Part shown: positions 17,491-25,927 of the stretch, piece after piece
How positions within the stretch are numbered: the first letter of the stretch is position 1
Layout of the letters: every line of letters starts with the position of its first letter
Assembly (NCBI GenBank): GCA_963663265.2
Contig: CAXXXM010000001.1
Location: 682,001-746,000, forward strand
DNA: 64,000 bases
Direction: 5' to 3'
Source of the DNA: JAEXOD01 sp963663265
GTDB taxonomy: Bacteria > Bacteroidota > Ignavibacteria > Ignavibacteriales > Melioribacteraceae
Position numbers and translations under genes: made by a program
The notes under the pieces: generated by a model
What the model was told of the DNA's origin: nothing
Seen by the model: only the letters and a program-made list of their open reading frames with translations
Databases searched by the model: none

Positions 17491-17517
17491 AAAAATAGTG
17501 TTAACTTATTATAATAA

Positions 17518-17559
17518 ACTGAGTTAGTATATAACTAATACTAACTCAGTATTTATTTT
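17518..17559 (+). terminator. Terminator-like hairpin after the beta-helix protein gene
   Basis: Stem ACTGAGTTAGTAT (17518-17530) pairs perfectly with ATACTAACTCAGT (17538-17550), 7-nt loop, followed by ATTTATTTT. The T tract is imperfect, so efficiency is uncertain. Confidence 0.75.
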
Positions 17560-17681
17560 GTACTTTTAGAGTTTTTTTCACAAAAGATAATAATTTGTTA
17601 ACATAAATCTATACGCAACTTAGATCTTAAAGTTTTATTTTTATACATTAAATTATTTTTTACAGAACAAGGGACTTTTTT

Positions 17682-20600
17682 ATGAAAAAACTTTTTTTAC
17701 TGATATTACTAGGATTATTAGTTTGTTTTGAGGCAAACAATGCTCAAACGCAAACAATAATTAATAATAATTGTTCTTCTGCTACTTCTGGATGGACTTT
17801 TACCAACGGTGGCGGTAACGCAATACAAGCTGGAGGCTACTGGTTATTGGATAATGTTGGAGATAGTATCATTTCTGAAACCATTAATGTTTCGTCGTAT
17901 ACCGATTTATCTTTGACTTTTCAGGTTGCTACTTATGGAAGTGGAACTAATCATAATTGCCTAATTGAATATTCTACTGACAACGGAAGTAATTGGAGTT
18001 CAACTACGTTTACTTCTGCTACGCCTACCAGTTCGACATATATAAGTGCTGGAACATTTGCACTTGGAACTCAATCTACAACCCAACTTAAATTAAGATG
18101 GACTTCTCCAAGTGGTGGTAGTAAGGGCGTAAGAATGCGAAACATCGTTCTAACAGGAACCGAAATGAGCGACCCTACTACACAGTCTTCTATAACATTT
18201 GGGACAGTTACAACAAATTCTATTGTTGTTAATTTTAACGGTGGAGATGGTGCAGGGAGAATTTTAATTGCTAAAGCTGAAAGTGCAGCTGATTTTACGC
18301 CTGTAAATGGGACTGCTTACGAAGGCGTAAATAGTAATTTTGGTTTGGCTTTTGATCAAGGTTCGGGAAATAAAGTCGTTTATGACGGCTCTGGTAATTC
18401 TGTTACTGTAACCGGGTTATTGTCAAGTACTACTTATCATTTCGCGGTTTATGAGTATAATGGAAGTGGCTCCGGAATTTCTTATTTAACTACTGCCCCA
18501 GGCACAGGTAACCAATTGACTACTACTCCTGTTGATCCTGCTGCTACAATATCTCATGCCGGATTAACCGAAGAAAACTTAAATGGTGCAGTTATAAATT
18601 TAACTTTAACTAATGATAATTTTGCTGATGCTTCTTTGGATATTTCCAATTTTGTTTTGAACAATGAGCCTGTTGGTACCACAATTAGTGCTGTTGAGTA
18701 TGTTAACGATTCCGAAGCTATTGTTACTTTAGCTTATGATGGAACTGATTTTGATGCCAATGTTACAAATTTTCAAATTGGAATTGATAATTCCGAACTA
18801 ACTGAAAGTTCTTCTTTATTAATTAGTAATTCATTGGCTATTCTTGCCACTGTTGAAACTGTTCCTACTGTTACAACTAATGCTGCAATTACTTCGAATA
18901 GTGCTGTTACAGCTGTTTGGGGCGGTGAAGTAACTGAAAATGGTGGAGAAACCGTAACTCAAAAAGGTGTTGTGTGGAGTACTTCTGCCAATCCTACTAC
19001 TGCAGATAATAAAACCGAAGAAGGTACAGGTATAGGTGCAATTACAGGTAATATGTCTGGTCTTACATCAAATACTACTTATTATGTTCGTGCTTATGCC
19101 ACTAATTCTGTTGGTACTTCTTATGGTGATGAACATAATTTTACTACTGAAAATATTTCTGCTCCATTAGCTAATTCAGGTTCATCTATTACTACAACAT
19201 CTTTTATGGCAAGTTGGAATTTGGTGAGTGAGGCAGAAAGCTATAAATTGGATGTATCTAACTATGAAAACTTTTCAAATACGTCGAATGCTACTGATTT
19301 ATTTATTTCTGAGTATTATGAAGGAACCAGCAATAACAAATATGTTGAATTATTTAATAAAACAGGTGCTACAGTTTCATTGGATAATTATTCATTAAAA
19401 CTTGCAAGTAATGGCGGTGATTGGGCTACGACAACAGCTTTAACGGGAAATCTTGCAGATAATACTACTTATGTTATTTGTCACAGTTCTGCTATCCAAA
19501 GTATTAAAGATAAAGCAGATATTACTTCAAGCACAGCTGTTAATTTTAATGGAAATGATGCTGTTGGCTTATTTAAGGATAATGTATTGATAGATGTTTT
19601 TGGCAACCCTACTACCGGTACAAATTTCGATGTGGCGGGTGTTTCTGGAGCAGCAGTAGATCATAATATTATTAGGAAAAGTAATATTACAAATGGGAAT
19701 ACAGATTGGACTTTATCATCTGGTACCACTACTGAAAATAGTGAATGGATTGTTTATTCTTTAGGAGCAATAGATGATGAGGGGATGCATACTTATGGTC
19801 AAGATAGCTTTATTGATGGTTTTAATGATTTAACTGTTAATTCAACTTCACGAGAAGTTTCTGGATTAACTGAAGGTGAGACTTATTATTATAGAGTTCG
19901 TGCCTATTCAAGTACTAGTACAAGTTCAAATTCTGAGGTTATTAGAGTTACAACTTTGGGAAGTAATGGACTGAACGGAAATGCTAATGCTGGTAATAAT
20001 CAAAATATTAACATTGGTAACGGTACTGGTGTTGGACAAATTACATTTGGAAATGTTACTCACGGTGGAAATGTTTTAGTTAATAGATATAATAATGCTC
20101 CTTCAAATTCAAATGGCGTTGTAGGAAATGTAAGTCATTATCGTTGGGTAATTGAACCTAATAACCAAATGGTTTTTGTTGAAGGTGATGGTTATGTACT
20201 AAGATTTGAAGTTGCTGACTGTCCGGGTATTGCTGAATTAGCTGACGGTAATAATACAACTGTAAAATTATATAAACGTAGTAACCCTGGACATGGTAAT
20301 TTTGATGATTGTGGTTTCCTTACATATCACAGAAATGGAACCAATGGAAACCAAGCAGATGATTATTTAACAAGTGCAACTATTACAACCGGTTTTAGTG
20401 AATTTGTATTTGGTTCTTCTGAATCTCCTCTCCCAGTAGAATTATCGTCATTTACAGCTACTACGGCTAAAGACGGAGTTGTATTAAATTGGGCAACAGC
20501 TACCGAAATAAACAACAACCGTTTTGAGGTTGAAAGAAAAATTGCTGAAAACAATTGGGAAAAAATTGCAACAATTGATGGACATGGAAACAGCAATTCT

Positions 20601-20993
20601 GTAAAAGAATATACTTACACAGATAATAATTTATCAACAGCAGGCACATATTCGTATAGATTAAAACAAGTTGATAACGATGGACAGTTTACTTATTCAA
20701 GTATTGTAGAAGTAAATGTTGAAGCTCCAAAAGAATTTGGATTAGTACAAAACTATCCAAACCCATTTAATCCGGAAACAACTATAAGTTATAGCATTCC
20801 ACAAAGCAGTAATGTTAAATTAATTGTGTTCAACGCTTTGGGTCAAGAAGTTATGACTTTGGTTAATGGATATTTTGAAGCAGGGAATCATTCAGTAAAT
20901 TTCAATGCAAGTAATTTGCCAAGCGGTGTATATTTCTATCAAATGCAAGCTGGTAGTTTTACAAGTGTGAAGAAAATGGTTCTCACAAAATAA
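17682..20993 (+). CDS. Large T9SS-exported multidomain protein (Fn3 and lamin-tail domains)
   Basis: 1103 residues. A signal peptide (~1-21) precedes a jellyroll-like N-terminus (~25-155) and Ig/Fn3-like domains, including one at ~395-490 (VWSTSANPTT ... YYVRAYATNSVG). Another Fn3 domain (~497-760) is interrupted by a lamin-tail (LTD) domain at ~537-706 (DLFISEYYEGTSNNKYVELF ... NDAVGLFKDNVLIDVFG). Then come a beta domain (~766-915), the Fn3-like linker LPVELSSFTATT (~918-1012) and a T9SS sorting domain (~1018-1103, VQNYPNPFNPETTISYS, ending KKMVLTK). Probably a cell-surface or matrix protein; no enzyme motif was seen. AAGGGA ribosome binding site before 17682; a family T terminator follows. 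Confidence 0.87.
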   Translation: MKKLFLLILLGLLVCFEANNAQTQTIINNNCSSATSGWTFTNGGGNAIQAGGYWLLDNVGDSIISETINVSSYTDLSLTFQVATYGSGTNHNCLIEYSTDNGSNWSSTTFTSATPTSSTYISAGTFALGTQSTTQLKLRWTSPSGGSKGVRMRNIVLTGTEMSDPTTQSSITFGTVTTNSIVVNFNGGDGAGRILIAKAESAADFTPVNGTAYEGVNSNFGLAFDQGSGNKVVYDGSGNSVTVTGLLSSTTYHFAVYEYNGSGSGISYLTTAPGTGNQLTTTPVDPAATISHAGLTEENLNGAVINLTLTNDNFADASLDISNFVLNNEPVGTTISAVEYVNDSEAIVTLAYDGTDFDANVTNFQIGIDNSELTESSSLLISNSLAILATVETVPTVTTNAAITSNSAVTAVWGGEVTENGGETVTQKGVVWSTSANPTTADNKTEEGTGIGAITGNMSGLTSNTTYYVRAYATNSVGTSYGDEHNFTTENISAPLANSGSSITTTSFMASWNLVSEAESYKLDVSNYENFSNTSNATDLFISEYYEGTSNNKYVELFNKTGATVSLDNYSLKLASNGGDWATTTALTGNLADNTTYVICHSSAIQSIKDKADITSSTAVNFNGNDAVGLFKDNVLIDVFGNPTTGTNFDVAGVSGAAVDHNIIRKSNITNGNTDWTLSSGTTTENSEWIVYSLGAIDDEGMHTYGQDSFIDGFNDLTVNSTSREVSGLTEGETYYYRVRAYSSTSTSSNSEVIRVTTLGSNGLNGNANAGNNQNINIGNGTGVGQITFGNVTHGGNVLVNRYNNAPSNSNGVVGNVSHYRWVIEPNNQMVFVEGDGYVLRFEVADCPGIAELADGNNTTVKLYKRSNPGHGNFDDCGFLTYHRNGTNGNQADDYLTSATITTGFSEFVFGSSESPLPVELSSFTATTAKDGVVLNWATATEINNNRFEVERKIAENNWEKIATIDGHGNSNSVKEYTYTDNNLSTAGTYSYRLKQVDNDGQFTYSSIVEVNVEAPKEFGLVQNYPNPFNPETTISYSIPQSSNVKLIVFNALGQEVMTLVNGYFEAGNHSVNFNASNLPSGVYFYQMQAGSFTSVKKMVLTK

Positions 20994-21033
20994 AATGTTA
21001 AGTTATGAAGGTTGAAGGTTAAATGATTGAATA

Positions 21034-21074
21034 GCCGTTGAAGATAAAACTTTCAACGGCTGTTTCTTTTTAAA
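21034..21074 (+). terminator. Repeated terminator hairpin, copy 2
   Basis: GCCGTTGAAGATAAAACTTTCAACGGC at 21034-21060, then TGTTTCTTTTT. It lies 40 bp after the stop of the lamin-tail protein gene and could end its transcript. Confidence 0.8.
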
Positions 21075-21100
21075 ACTATTAACTGTTAATTGCTTTTGTT

Positions 21101-21135
21101 TTAATGATGATTAATAATTCGATAATTGATAATTA
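21101..21135. repeat. Short 7-bp-period array
   Basis: TTAATGA TGATTAA, TAATTCG ATAATTG, ATAATTA read in five heptads. Confidence 0.5.
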
Positions 21136-21140
21136 TAAAA

Positions 21141-21229
21141 GAACATGTCGCCCACGCTGGGGCTTAATATTTTGTTTCTTCCGATTTGCTATTAATATTT
21201 CGACCCTCTGTGTCTTGTGTTTAATCACA
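21141..21229 (+). repeat. Family B repeat copy 3 (uninterrupted)
   Basis: ATGTCGCCCACGCTGGGGCTTAATATTTTG then CTATTAATATTTCGACCCTCTGTGTCTTGTG. This copy carries no insertion and shows what the IS-interrupted copy at 8960/10455 looked like. Confidence 0.78.
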
Positions 21230-21407
21230 AATAATGTGTCGCTTTTTTCAAAAAGGTTTAATCTTTAATCTCATAAATCCTAAAAATCATTCAAAATCAT
21301 GGTTCAGACAATTTGGAAGTAAAATGTTAAGTTTTGAAGGTTAAATGATTGAATAGCAGTTTTTAATAATTGTGAGTTATAAATTGTGATTTGTAAATTA
21401 TTGAATA

Positions 21408-21446
21408 GCCATTGATGATAAAACTTTCAACGGCTGTTTCTTTTTA
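21408..21446 (+). terminator. Repeated terminator hairpin, copy 3 (degenerate)
   Basis: GCCATTGATGATAAAACTTTCAACGGC at 21408-21434 then TGTTTCTTTTT; the left arm has mismatches. It does not follow a gene. The bases before it (GTTAAGTTTTGAAGGTTAAATGATTGAATAGC, 21325 on) repeat those before copy 2 at about 20996, so this looks like a local duplication. Confidence 0.6.
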
Positions 21447-21479
21447 AATAAATTTTGTTATTTAATCTTAAAAATAAAG

Positions 21480-21587
21480 TTGATTCAAATAACAAAATAG
21501 ACCCACTCCGCTGGAGTGGGGATTATATATGTGTGTATTATTTCTAAAACAGAGCCATTCCTCTGGAATGTCTTTTATACTAATCAC
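21480..21587 (+). repeat. Family C repeat copy 2
   Basis: About 105 bp matching 26086-26193: CAAATAACAAAATAGACCCA, palindrome CCCACTCCGCTGGAGTGGG (21503-21521), GGATTATAT, then GAGCCATTCCTCTGGAATGTC and TAATCACC. Confidence 0.78.
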
Positions 21588-21588
21588 C

Positions 21589-21693
21589 AAGTTTCAAGTC
21601 ACAAGTTTCAAGTTACATTTCACACGTTACTCGTCACTTTCTTTTACTAATCACTATTAGCTATTCACTATTTACTGCCTTTCGTCACTCTTT
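21589..21693. repeat. 7-bp-period array with drifting word
   Basis: Fifteen heptads without a phase break: CAAGTTT CAAGTCA, CAAGTTT CAAGTTA, CATTTCA CACGTTA, CTCGTCA CTTTCTT, TTACTAA TCACTAT, TAGCTAT TCACTAT, TTACTGC CTTTCGT, CACTCTT. Confidence 0.8.
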
Positions 21694-21785
21694 TTTTACC
21701 ATAAATTCATATAAAAATAATTTTACTTAATCATAAAAATGTTGTAATTTAAAAGAAAAACATTAATTAATATGGGTATAAAAAA

Positions 21786-23243
21786 ATGAAAAGAATAATG
21801 TACTATGTTTTAACAGTAATGCTCTTTGTTTTTGCAGGTGAAACATTTGCTCAAACAATGACAGAATTAGTAGTTCCAAAGTATTTTGGCAGCAAATCAG
21901 CCGCTTCTGCAAATAACAACCGTACTCCAATTGCATTCTGCATTCAAGTTGATGGCTTAACTGCTAATACCACTTATGACGTGAAATTGCAACTTGGATT
22001 AGTAGAAAATGCTGCAACTTCTTACGGTGCAGGAAATATTTGGGATGGTACAGCTTATAGTGGTTCAAAAGTTTCTAATGCATTCACTACAGATGCAAAC
22101 GGAAGCAGCGGACCAGTATGGTATTTTTGGCAGCCAACAGGCAATAGTTCACGTTTTGATGCCGGTCAACAACATAATATTCGTTTAGGATATATTGAAG
22201 CTGGTGGTACCATGCCTTCGGAACCTAACTTTGTTGGAACAAAGGTTCTTACTGCTTTAGATATTGCTGTAACAGAAAGAACTGCTGCAACTACTGATGA
22301 TGGATGTTTTATTAAAGGAACAGCTATTTCATTAAATTCTGGTAAATTTGTTTTAATTTATGATAATGTTGATGGGGATGGTGATCCATTATTTGTATAC
22401 CAAGTTAGACAAGCAACTGCTACAAATTCAAATCAAAGCGATTTACCATCAGAAATTAATTTAATTTATACGCAAGATGCAAGTTCAAGTATTGGTGATT
22501 ATCCAGCTATTATTCCAATTGGAGCTAATAATCCAAACGGTGTTAGAAGAGTTGAAACACGTAATGCTGATAATACAATAAGTTTCTTTTCAAAATCCAA
22601 TACCGGAACATGGGGATCTGTAAATACTACTACTGCAGTAAGGAGAGAAGTATTGGTATTGGATTCAGTTGCATGTCCAGTTCCAGTTGAATTAGTTAGT
22701 TTTGAAGCTGCTTACTTAAATAATAGCGTTTCATTAACATGGAAAACAGCAACAGAAACAAACAATTCTGGTTATGAAATTGAACGTAATGTAAATAATA
22801 CAGCTTGGGAAAAAATTGATTTTGTTGCAGGTAATGGTACAACAACAAATATGTGTTCATATTCATATGTTGATACAAAATTAAATGTAACCGGAAATAT
22901 ATCGTACAGACTAAAACAAGTTGATTTTGATGGTTCTGTAAATTATTCAAATATTGTTAATGTTACAGTTGGTACTCCAAGTGAGTATTCATTAAATCAA
23001 AATTATCCAAATCCATTTAATCCAAGTACAAAAATAAGTTTTGCAGTTCCTCAAACCGAAAATGTAAAAGTTGTTTTATTTAATGCTTTAGGTCAAGAAG
23101 TTGCCACATTATTCAATGGTGTTGCTGAAGCCGGTATGCATTCTGTTAGTTTTGATGGAAGTAATTTAACAAGTGGTATTTATTTCTATCAAATGCAGGC
23201 AGGTAGTTTTGTTAGTGTTAAGAAAATGATCTTAACAAAATAA
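21786..23243 (+). CDS. T9SS-exported protein, unknown N-terminal domain
   Basis: 485 residues. A signal peptide (~1-23, ending TFAQ) precedes a unique domain (~24-300) that I do not recognise (CIQVDGLTANTTYDVKLQLG, FVLIYDNVDGDGDPLFVYQV) and that may be a lamin-tail-like or other beta sandwich. The Fn3-like linker (~302-395, VPVELVSFEAAYLNNS, YEIERNVNN, SYRLKQVDFDGS) and a T9SS sorting domain (~402-485, LNQNYPNPFNPSTKISF, ending KKMILTK) follow. The last ~180 residues are very close to those of the preceding protein, including GIYFYQMQAGSF. Exported to the cell surface or medium. A family T terminator follows. Confidence 0.82.
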   Translation: MKRIMYYVLTVMLFVFAGETFAQTMTELVVPKYFGSKSAASANNNRTPIAFCIQVDGLTANTTYDVKLQLGLVENAATSYGAGNIWDGTAYSGSKVSNAFTTDANGSSGPVWYFWQPTGNSSRFDAGQQHNIRLGYIEAGGTMPSEPNFVGTKVLTALDIAVTERTAATTDDGCFIKGTAISLNSGKFVLIYDNVDGDGDPLFVYQVRQATATNSNQSDLPSEINLIYTQDASSSIGDYPAIIPIGANNPNGVRRVETRNADNTISFFSKSNTGTWGSVNTTTAVRREVLVLDSVACPVPVELVSFEAAYLNNSVSLTWKTATETNNSGYEIERNVNNTAWEKIDFVAGNGTTTNMCSYSYVDTKLNVTGNISYRLKQVDFDGSVNYSNIVNVTVGTPSEYSLNQNYPNPFNPSTKISFAVPQTENVKVVLFNALGQEVATLFNGVAEAGMHSVSFDGSNLTSGIYFYQMQAGSFVSVKKMILTK

Positions 23244-23282
23244 TTCTCAATTTTTAATTCTTAATTTTGAATTAAAGTTTAG
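23241..23282. repeat. 7-bp-period array starting on the stop codon
   Basis: TAATTCT CAATTTT, TAATTCT TAATTTT, GAATTAA AGTTTAG; the first TAA is the stop codon of the T9SS gene. Confidence 0.65.
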
Positions 23283-23321
23283 CCGTTGAAGGAAAAACTT
23301 TCAACGGCTTTATCTTTTTAA
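23282..23321 (+). terminator. Repeated terminator hairpin, copy 4
   Basis: GCCGTTGAAGGAAAAACTTTCAACGGC at 23282-23308, then TTTATCTTTTT. It lies 38 bp after the T9SS gene stop. Confidence 0.85.
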
Positions 23322-23338
23322 AGACAATTAACTGCTTT

Positions 23339-23375
23339 TCGTCACAAGTCACGCGTTACTTGTAACTTTGAATTA
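23339..23375. repeat. 7-bp-period array ending on the C1 peptidase stop codon
   Basis: CGTCACA AGTCACG, CGTTACT TGTAACT, TTGAATT, ending at the stop (TTA on plus, 23373-23375) of the converging peptidase gene. Confidence 0.6.
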
Positions 23376-24605
23376 GTCTTTATACTCTTTAACTAATTTT
23401 CTAAAAATATCTTTATGAACTGTGAAACTTAACATTTTTAATTTTACGAAATCTTCGGTGTAAAAGTAATAACCTTTATTGGCACCGTTGCGTGAGCCTG
23501 AACCTGAATCTTTAATTAAATACCAGTCTTTTCCATCTTTTTCTAAATAACCAACTAAATGAATACCATGATCGTCTTCAGTAGTTTTGTTATCAATGCG
23601 GAATTGACGAGCGTATTGGTCAATATATTCGGATGGAATATCAAAAGTTGGCACCATTGCAACTTCGGCATGACTTTCTAATCCGGCTTCGCTAACATCT
23701 CCACCAATTGCTAAAGTGTAACCGTTTCTAATTGCATCTTTAATTACTGCCATAAAAACGTCAAGGGGAATGTTATAATAATCTTTGCTATGCCACCAGT
23801 TGTCAGGTACTTTTAATTCAGTTTTTTGATAGAAAGGAGCTTCTAAAGTTGAAACAACTTCTACATAATCGTTAAATTTAATCTTTATAACTTTATCAAA
23901 AAATTCTTTTGGTGTAAATGTTTTACCTTCGTATGTAAATTTTTCGGGTGGAGTGCCTAAATAATGGTTCATTATTGATTTAATAGTAGAAATTGCAGCC
24001 TCAAGATTCCAATTGTTTGTTTCTTTACACGATTTTAAGAAAGAAGTCATTTCCTTAACCATTTGTTCGTGATCGTGGAATTTTTGACCTTCTAATAATC
24101 CGGTATAAACTTCTTCCGGTACAACTCCATATTTTTCCCATACATGAACTAAGGCATTCGCTTCGCTTCCTTCTGCAAAATGACTATCACCACGTTCGTT
24201 AATGTAACGCGTTGCTTTTTCAATATACTCGCAATAGGCGGTATAAATTTCTGAAAGTTTAATTTCTTTGTTGTATAAACGTTTAACCTCGGACTCATAA
24301 TAAGATGTGGTAGAAAATGACCAGCATGTTCCCGTACGTGCTTGAGGATATAATGCAGGATCAAAATGCCAATAATACTTAAATTCTGTTTTTGATTTAG
24401 GCAAATCTAAACCGGAAAAATCCATTTTATAGGTAAGTTTTTTTTCTTTCTCTTTATCTTTAAATGCATCGGCATCTTTAACAATAATATCCCAATATTC
24501 GTTTTTGTAATCGATGTATTTCCCAGTATTTTTAACAGGTTGGGCAAACATTGATGAGCAGATTAAACCACCACATAAAATATAAGCAATGTTTTTAAAA
24601 TTCAT
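23373..24605 (-). CDS. Secreted C1-family cysteine peptidase (bleomycin hydrolase-like)
   Basis: 410 residues with a signal peptide (~1-21, MFAQ end). Papain-fold peptidase of the C1B/bleomycin hydrolase type: nucleophile C94 in QARTGTCWSFS, catalytic His in DDHGIHLVGY (H346 by alignment with the family's THAMV), and a late active-site residue in YLIKDSGSG. In papain-like enzymes the last is Asn (NSWG); here it is Asp366, an Asn-to-Asp change. Typical bleomycin hydrolases are cytosolic aminopeptidases, so the signal peptide points to a periplasmic or exported variant. Well-spaced from its neighbours; tRNA-Leu is transcribed divergently. Confidence 0.88.
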   Translation of the reverse strand: MNFKNIAYILCGGLICSSMFAQPVKNTGKYIDYKNEYWDIIVKDADAFKDKEKEKKLTYKMDFSGLDLPKSKTEFKYYWHFDPALYPQARTGTCWSFSTTSYYESEVKRLYNKEIKLSEIYTAYCEYIEKATRYINERGDSHFAEGSEANALVHVWEKYGVVPEEVYTGLLEGQKFHDHEQMVKEMTSFLKSCKETNNWNLEAAISTIKSIMNHYLGTPPEKFTYEGKTFTPKEFFDKVIKIKFNDYVEVVSTLEAPFYQKTELKVPDNWWHSKDYYNIPLDVFMAVIKDAIRNGYTLAIGGDVSEAGLESHAEVAMVPTFDIPSEYIDQYARQFRIDNKTTEDDHGIHLVGYLEKDGKDWYLIKDSGSGSRNGANKGYYFYTEDFVKLKMLSFTVHKDIFRKLVKEYKD

Positions 24606-24716
24606 ATTATCTCTCCATTTATTAAGTATTGGCTTTATTAAAATAATTATAAAACTAATTATATTCCATTAAAATTTTAATAGGGGAATCAAAACGATAA
24701 AAATTATTTAATTATA

Positions 24717-24748
24717 ATTGTATTAGAAATATATATTTTATAAATTTG
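24717..24748 (+). promoter_or_regulatory. Probable promoter of tRNA-Leu (Bacteroidota type)
   Basis: TAAATTTG at 24741-24748 matches the Bacteroidota -7 consensus TAnnTTTG, and ATTG at 24717-24720 lies 20 bp upstream as a -33 element. The tRNA starts 12 bp after the -7 box. Confidence 0.55.
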
Positions 24749-24760
24749 TATTTCGATTTT

Positions 24761-24847
24761 GCCCGGGTGGCGGAATTGGTAGACGCGTTAGGTTCAGGGT
24801 CTAATTGACTTAAGTCAGTAGGGGTTCAAGTCCCCTCCCGGGTACCA
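24761..24847 (+). tRNA. tRNA-Leu(CAG)
   Basis: 87 nt with encoded CCA. Acceptor GCCCGGG pairs with CCCGGGT (G1-U72 wobble), the D arm is GCG/CGC, anticodon stem TTAGG/TCTAA with loop TTCAGGG gives anticodon CAG. A long variable arm (TTGACTTAAGTCAG) and the T arm AGGGG-TTCAAGT-CCCCT follow, as expected for a class II leucine tRNA. A73 and CCA end it at 24847. It reads CUG codons. Confidence 0.95.
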
Positions 24848-24908
24848 AAAAAAGTTCTTTTTTTAAGTTGATATTTTTCTTATATTATAAGATGTTTTTT
24901 AAAAGTTT

Positions 24909-25006
24909 GCCGAACACGTTCTAACATGTTTATTACCCAACCCCGTGAGGTCCGGAAGGAAGCAGCGGTCAGTAGTGGCATGTGTAGAATGTTGTTCGGC
25001 TTTTTT
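24909..25006 (+). ncRNA. ffs: Signal recognition particle RNA, small bacterial (4.5S) type
   Basis: The conserved domain IV core is present: GAGGTCCGGAAGGAAGCAGC near 24946-24965, with the GGAA tetraloop and the Ffh-binding internal loops. The ends pair (GCCGAACA at 24909-24916 with TGTTCGGC at 24993-25000), making one long hairpin without an Alu domain. TTTTTT at 25001-25006 makes the closing stem double as terminator. The RNA works with Ffh to target membrane and secreted proteins co-translationally. It lies 61 bp after tRNA-Leu. Confidence 0.95.
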
Positions 25007-25007
25007 A

Positions 25008-25865
25008 TTATAACAAATAAGCCAACATTTCATATTGTCCGCTGCCTGCTTTAATTCCTAATTTTTTCATCAACTCATTTATACCACTTTTTCCCGTTTC
25101 GGTGTTAATTATTCGTAAATCAACCGAATTTGTGATTTTTACTAATTTGTAAAATAAGGTCGAGGCAACCCCAATGTTACGGAATTGGTGTTTTACAGCA
25201 AATTGAGGAATATCGCCTGTAAATTTGTCAATTATTGCATAACCAACTGTTTGGTTGTTTAATAATGCTTCGATATAAGTAAAATGTTCAAATTTCCTTT
25301 CAATTGAATCAATTGAATTTTGCCACGATGGTTTAAAATCCCAAAACGATTGATAAAGCTGCCATTGTGGTTTATTTGTTTCAATAATTTGTATTGTTTG
25401 ATTAAACGTTTCAATTTTAATTTCTTTTGTCGGTTGATAATAATAATCAAACTCGCGTGTAACATTAAAACCAGCTTTTTTATACAAATCGAATGCTTTT
25501 GTGTTAGTTTTAAGTACTTCCAATAGATAATAATTTATGTTATTTTCTAATAGAAAGGGGACAGATTTGGTAAATAAATTTAGTGCAACTCCTTGATTGC
25601 GGAATTCTTTAATTACACCAGTTCCTGTATCGTAGGCGGTTAAATTGCCATTCCATTTACCAATACCATTTAATGTAAAGCCAACTAATTTATTGTTTTC
25701 AAAAGCTCCAAACGAAAAATCTAAGTTTAATCCACGCCTTTCTACCATATACTTAAACCCATCATAAGTTAAATTTACGGGCTCATCATAATCAAAAAAT
25801 GCTTCAATAAATGCATTGTAAATATCGGTTAAGCTTGTATTTGTTAAGGTTTTTACTTCTGTCAT
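25008..25865 (-). CDS. Tandem GNAT-domain acetyltransferase-like protein
   Basis: 285 residues with two GNAT folds. The first (~1-140) has GFTLNGIGKWNG, the acetyl-CoA loop region EFRNQGVALNLFTKSVPFLL and YLLEVLKTNTKAFDLYKKAGF. The second (~150-285) is shorter: GYAIIDKFTGDIPQFAVKHQFRN, split at that point, then IGVASTLFYKLVK and LRIINTETGKSGINELMKKLG. It should transfer an acyl group from acyl-CoA to an amine; the substrate cannot be predicted. The stop codon is one base beyond the SRP RNA terminator, so the two transcription units converge tightly. Confidence 0.87.
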   Translation of the reverse strand: MTEVKTLTNTSLTDIYNAFIEAFFDYDEPVNLTYDGFKYMVERRGLNLDFSFGAFENNKLVGFTLNGIGKWNGNLTAYDTGTGVIKEFRNQGVALNLFTKSVPFLLENNINYYLLEVLKTNTKAFDLYKKAGFNVTREFDYYYQPTKEIKIETFNQTIQIIETNKPQWQLYQSFWDFKPSWQNSIDSIERKFEHFTYIEALLNNQTVGYAIIDKFTGDIPQFAVKHQFRNIGVASTLFYKLVKITNSVDLRIINTETGKSGINELMKKLGIKAGSGQYEMLAYLL

Positions 25866-25927
25866 AAGTCCTTGTCAATATTTTTAATTTAGACGTTTTG
25901 GAAAAAGAAAAGTTAAATAAGGGGATA

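Noticed and set aside
20363..20596. Minus-strand ORF inside the lamin-tail protein gene
   Set aside because: Shadow of the Fn3-like linker coding sequence; no start signal and a well-supported gene on the plus strand.
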